A stretch of 64,000 nt of DNA, taken from contig VUYT01000014.1 of the NCBI GenBank assembly GCA_008802785.1, positions 310,001 through 374,000 on the forward strand, read 5' to 3'. Below are positions 61,051 to 64,000 of this stretch, piece by piece; within the stretch, counting starts at the first letter, position 1; each line of letters begins with the position of its first letter. The position numbers and the translations under genes are program-made. The notes under the pieces were generated by a model. That model did no database searches and had not been told where the DNA came from. It saw only the letters and a program-made list of their open reading frames with translations. The stretch comes from Symmetrospora coprosmae. Its lineage: Eukaryota; Basidiomycota; Cystobasidiomycetes; Symmetrosporaceae.

Positions 61051-61933
61051 ATGGTGCTCTACGGGAATGTAGGTAGTGCCCTCGTGCAGCCTAGTGCTCC
61101 ATGCAGGGCTGACAAGTACGGTTGCCTTGACAAATGCAACGACCGTATCAACAGTGCCCTTATTGGTGCGTCGACTCCGCTTCATTTGCAATGGAGGAGT
61201 TATTGGCTGACTAGCGAGCACATATAGCCGCAAATACTGGCGAGTTTCCAATAACGCTACAAGAGAAAGTATGGGATCTTCCACAGCTTCGAAGCAGCCA
61301 TGGCAGGCCTGCACCGATGCTATACCTAGTACTGAGATATACTGCTCATCTACGCCTGATGGGTTCGATATACACAGATCACTACGCAACTTGCCACCAT
61401 TTGGGACGGACGCTCCTCGCTCTTGGCTTTGGACGATACCAGCTTCCAGCCGTCACATGTCCTATGCAGGGATGTGACAAAGATGTCTCCTCAGAAACAG
61501 CCCATAGTAGCCCTAGCGGTGGGCAAGGTTGATACCATACCGTCTGCAGTGCCTCTCTGACCGCGTTTCCTGCTCCTGCCCAGCCGCACTATTGAGGCAT
61601 CTGGGAGACACGCATGGGCTTGAAACGGTCAACAACGTCCTCGTAAGCAACGCTCTTAATCCTAATTGGCTCAATCAGCAGTTTGGCAGGCAGGCCAGTC
61701 AACCGATTCCTCGTCCGAGAACACCTCCCTCCAACAACCCTTCCGCGGCCCCGCTGACATACGTATGGCAGCCACCCTATCAGCCTGGCCAGCCCGGGCG
61801 TGGCCGTTGGCCCACTCAAGCTCCCCCTGCGGTCCAGGGACAGGCCAGCCGTTCCGAATCCAGACGCTCCAATTCACGAGGCTCCGGAAGAGCCGCCTCC
61901 ACTTCGCGAAGCCCAGACGGGAGGCGCCCGTAA
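61051..61933 (+). CDS. Orphan protein with split zinc-finger-like motif
   Basis: Exons 61051-61165, 61228-61506 (or to 61518) and 61584-61933 encode about 247-251 residues. Intron 2 falls inside a finger-like pattern: AVTCPMQGCDKDV upstream and LLRHLGDTHGLE downstream, giving Cys-x4-Cys then His-x4-His when spliced. Two 5' splice sites 12 nt apart (GTAGCC and GTGGGC) keep the frame, so the finger loop may vary by four residues. The N-terminus has another Cys cluster (KYGCLDKCNDR). The C-terminal 90 residues are Pro/Gln then Ser/Arg-rich, like RNA-associated proteins. GC content is lower than in neighbours. A TATA box lies upstream. No known family recognised. Confidence 0.5.
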
Positions 61934-62287
61934 ACCACACTAGATGACGCTTACGACGACGTCTTCCCCAGCGCCCTTACCTTTGAGGTTGAAGGAGCCC
62001 TCAGCGACCCATTAGAACATACCACTAGATGAGATGTATTAGATCGCTCTGTAGTAATTGAACGTAGTAATTGAACAATGCATAGATGAGCGACTCCACA
62101 CTTTTGCATACGTGTCAACTTGCACCGCTGCACCGCTTGTCCCATGTGGTCCTTTGCCACCGCTCGTGCCTGAACAGGGGCGTCTGCACGTGCGTCCGGG
62201 TCTCGGCGTCCTGCACAAAAGCCCCGAGGCGACGAGCTCAGGTCTGCCTTCCTCCTCTGCTCTACAGCCCTCCATTGCCCAATCTTC
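61934..62287. other. Intergenic upstream of the SIMPL gene
   Basis: 354 bases, AT-richer near 62020-62090 with the word GTAATTGAAC repeated twice. Promoter presumably here. Confidence 0.4.
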
Positions 62288-63252
62288 ATGCTCCCGCGCG
62301 CCTCTTCCCCAGCCAGCGTCTTCCTTCTCCTCACGCTCTTCCTCGCCGTCCTCAGCCACACCCTCGCAATGGCACCCATCAAGATCAACGTGTCCGGGTC
62401 GCACTCTGTGCGCGTCCCCGCCGAGCTGTGCGAGGTCAAGCTCACCGTGTCGAAGGAGGCCAGCACGCAGAAGGAGGCGTACGACGCCGTCGCTGCCACC
62501 TCGAACGAGCTCGCAAGCTGGCTGCGTGACGTCGCGCCCAAAACACAGACCAAGACGGCCGGATTGGCAGTGCAGGCGTCCGACGCGGGCACGTCCGGTG
62601 ACAGCTCGGACAACAACGCCAGTGGAGTCGTCGACTGGAGCATGCAGAGTCTCTCTACCAGCACGTACCGCCCTTATCCGAACAACTGGCAGGAGGGAGA
62701 CAAGAAGCCCGAAAAGGTCTATCGCGTCTCCACTGGACTCAGGGTCAAGTTCGCCGACTTCAAGGCGCTCTCAACGTCCTGCTTGGACTGGTCTGTCAGT
62801 GTACATCCTCGCTTGAAGCCTTTGGCCCGCCCCGTTAGCGAGCGAAGGCTGATCCGGGTCCGACATTCGCATGCTTGCAGAGAGTCGACCTCATCTCCAT
62901 CGACAACCTGAGCTGGAAATTGACCAAAGCCACCGAGACATCCCTCCAGCGCGAAGTCCGCCAGGGAGCCTTGCGTGACGCGACGACGCGAGCTTCGGAC
63001 TACGCTTCAGTGTACCTGTCGGCCGAGGAGGGCGGCAGCGCCCTGTCGGCTCAGCGGCTGGTGCCCAAGGATATCACCGACAATGTTGGAGGCGGGAGTG
63101 TCATGTATGCTCCGATGGCTTCGTCGGCGACACGCGCATTCCGGATGGGTGGAGGCGGGGATGACAATGGCGAGACGCTCAGCTTCGAGCCGGAGGACGT
63201 CGAGGTCTCGGCCGAGGTCATGGTCGCGTTTGAGCTGGATCTCAGCGCGTAA
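62288..63252 (+). CDS. SIMPL/DUF541 domain protein, possibly secreted
   Basis: Exons 62288-62794 and 62881-63252 encode 292 residues. The SIMPL fold (DUF541) reads INVSGSHSVRVPAELCEVKL, KVYRVSTGLRVKFADFKAL, then DLISIDNLSWKLT, the block LREA-like QGALRDATTRASDYA, and the final EVSAEVMVAFELDL. Bacterial members are periplasmic and linked to oxidative stress; the fungal role is unknown. The first ATG gives a signal peptide (VFLLLTLFLAVLSHTLA), while a second in-frame ATG at 62369 (GCAATGGCA) right after it would give a cytosolic form. Both forms could be made. Confidence 0.75.
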
Positions 63253-63737
63253 AGAGCAATAGACAAGTTGCGCATCTGTATATACAGATCATGATAAGGA
63301 GGAGCACGAGCACGATCTACATCGGTTCTTGAGGCGCTACCTGCGCGGTGACGGACGGTGAACAGGCGCGTTTAATGAAGGGGCGCGCAATGAGCCAGCG
63401 CGGGGCTCCCACTCACACGGATCAGCTTGATATTACTGGTAAACTGCTTAAAGATTCGAGTTGCTCGCGAAGGCAGCCCTAGCCACCGCCCATACATGCT
63501 TATCGGCTGGTGACGCGGGCCAGATCACTGTCGTGGTAAGCCCTGGGAGCAGGCCTGGCGAGTCACAGATGAGAGCAAGCGGGCATCAGCTCAATCAGCC
63601 CGTCAAATTGGCCGCGTCGCTGCTGCATGCGCGACCTGGAGAGTCGAGCGGGGCAATGTGGCGGATAGGGCGTCGCACACGTCCGGAGGCCAGCCAGGAC
63701 CCAGCAGCAAGCAGCGTGGCAGCACAGAAGAGAGCAC
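63253..63737. other. Convergent region at the right side
   Basis: 485 bases between the SIMPL stop and the Cys-rich gene. If the Cys-rich gene has another exon it would lie here. No other support. Confidence 0.35.
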
Positions 63738-64000
63738 TCACTTGTGCACAAAGCAGTACGGATTGGTCTCCTGCCTCATGCGAGCGCAGCCCGCAGAGAC
63801 GCATTCGTGGTCCTCGCAGAGCAGGCTTCCCTGCGAGGCGGCAGCTCGCCCGCAGAGCTTAGAGGCGCCTGTCGACGCGTCGACCTTGCGGGCATGGCAG
63901 GTGTGGTCGCGGCCTGTTTAGCGTGTTGTCGAGAGGTACAGAGCAGTATAAACGGGGTCCGAGGGATCAGCGAGGTGGCTCACCAGACTCAGACGGCGAG
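63738..64000 (-). CDS. Cys/His-rich protein, C-terminal fragment, 5' part outside window
   Basis: Exon 64000-63984 (partial) and exon 63913-63738 are joined by a 70 nt intron with good GT-AG ends and a CTAAAC-like branch point. The frame reads DHTCHARKVDA, KLCGRAAAS, LLCEDHECVSAGCARMRQE, and NPYCFVHK, then TGA. The CxxH, CExHxC and YCxxH spacing suggests a metal-binding repeat of the kind seen in uncharacterised fungal proteins. The end may continue, because GTGAGT overlaps the last codon. Family unknown. Confidence 0.45.

Noticed and set aside
60252-61076. 275-codon plus-strand frame before the orphan gene
   Set aside because: It overlaps the TATA box and promoter of the orphan gene, and its sequence has no motif or splice support.

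Overview
The window is nuclear DNA of a basidiomycete fungus, probably a yeast-like lineage such as Ustilaginomycotina or Microbotryomycetes. The GC content is high, genes are packed on both strands, most genes carry several 50-110 nt GT-AG introns with CTGAC/CTAAC-like branch points just before the acceptor, and the gene set is fungal (APC/C activator Cdh1, SEC23, bestrophin-like channel, GPI17/PIG-S, TSR3, ERF2). Exon models were built by hand from reading frames, splice signals and family motifs, so edges carry some uncertainty. I see no rRNA, tRNA, CRISPR array or recognisable transposon.

Layout. 1-13.4 kb: a truncated FHA protein (Dma1-like), a DNA-3-methyladenine glycosylase, then two divergent orphan genes lying between two direct copies of a block of about 0.8 kb (glycosylase tail plus 3' half of a DUF1275 gene), the intact DUF1275 gene, a DUF2461 gene and a CCDC137-like gene. 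13.4-24 kb, all minus: a TBC1D20/Gyp8-like RabGAP, a bestrophin, Cdh1/Fzr, and an allantoate/nicotinate-type MFS permease. 24-33.6 kb: an M20 amidohydrolase, SEC23, a nitrilase and a ZIP metal transporter. 34-46 kb, all plus: a tandem pair of MYND-finger genes, V-ATPase subunit c'', and a tandem pair of CCCH-finger genes. 46.8-60 kb: an STN1-like OB-fold gene, ERF2-like palmitoyltransferase, RNA polymerase II subunit RPB3, TSR3, PIG-S and eIF2alpha. 61-64 kb: a TATA-driven orphan gene with a split zinc-finger-like motif, a SIMPL-domain protein, and the end of a Cys/His-rich gene running off the window.

The genes are mostly housekeeping, with themes of secretion (SEC23, RabGAP, PIG-S, ERF2), translation and ribosome assembly (eIF2alpha, TSR3, CCDC137-like), transcription (RPB3) and transport (MFS, ZIP, bestrophin, V-ATPase). 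They do not form an obvious cluster. The most unusual features are a CTD-like repeat tail on RPB3 (four close copies of AWGSTSPAY plus two degenerate ones), the orphan gene pair flanked by long direct duplications of host genes, the two tandem paralog pairs, and a 222-codon in-frame open stretch after the RabGAP stop codon.
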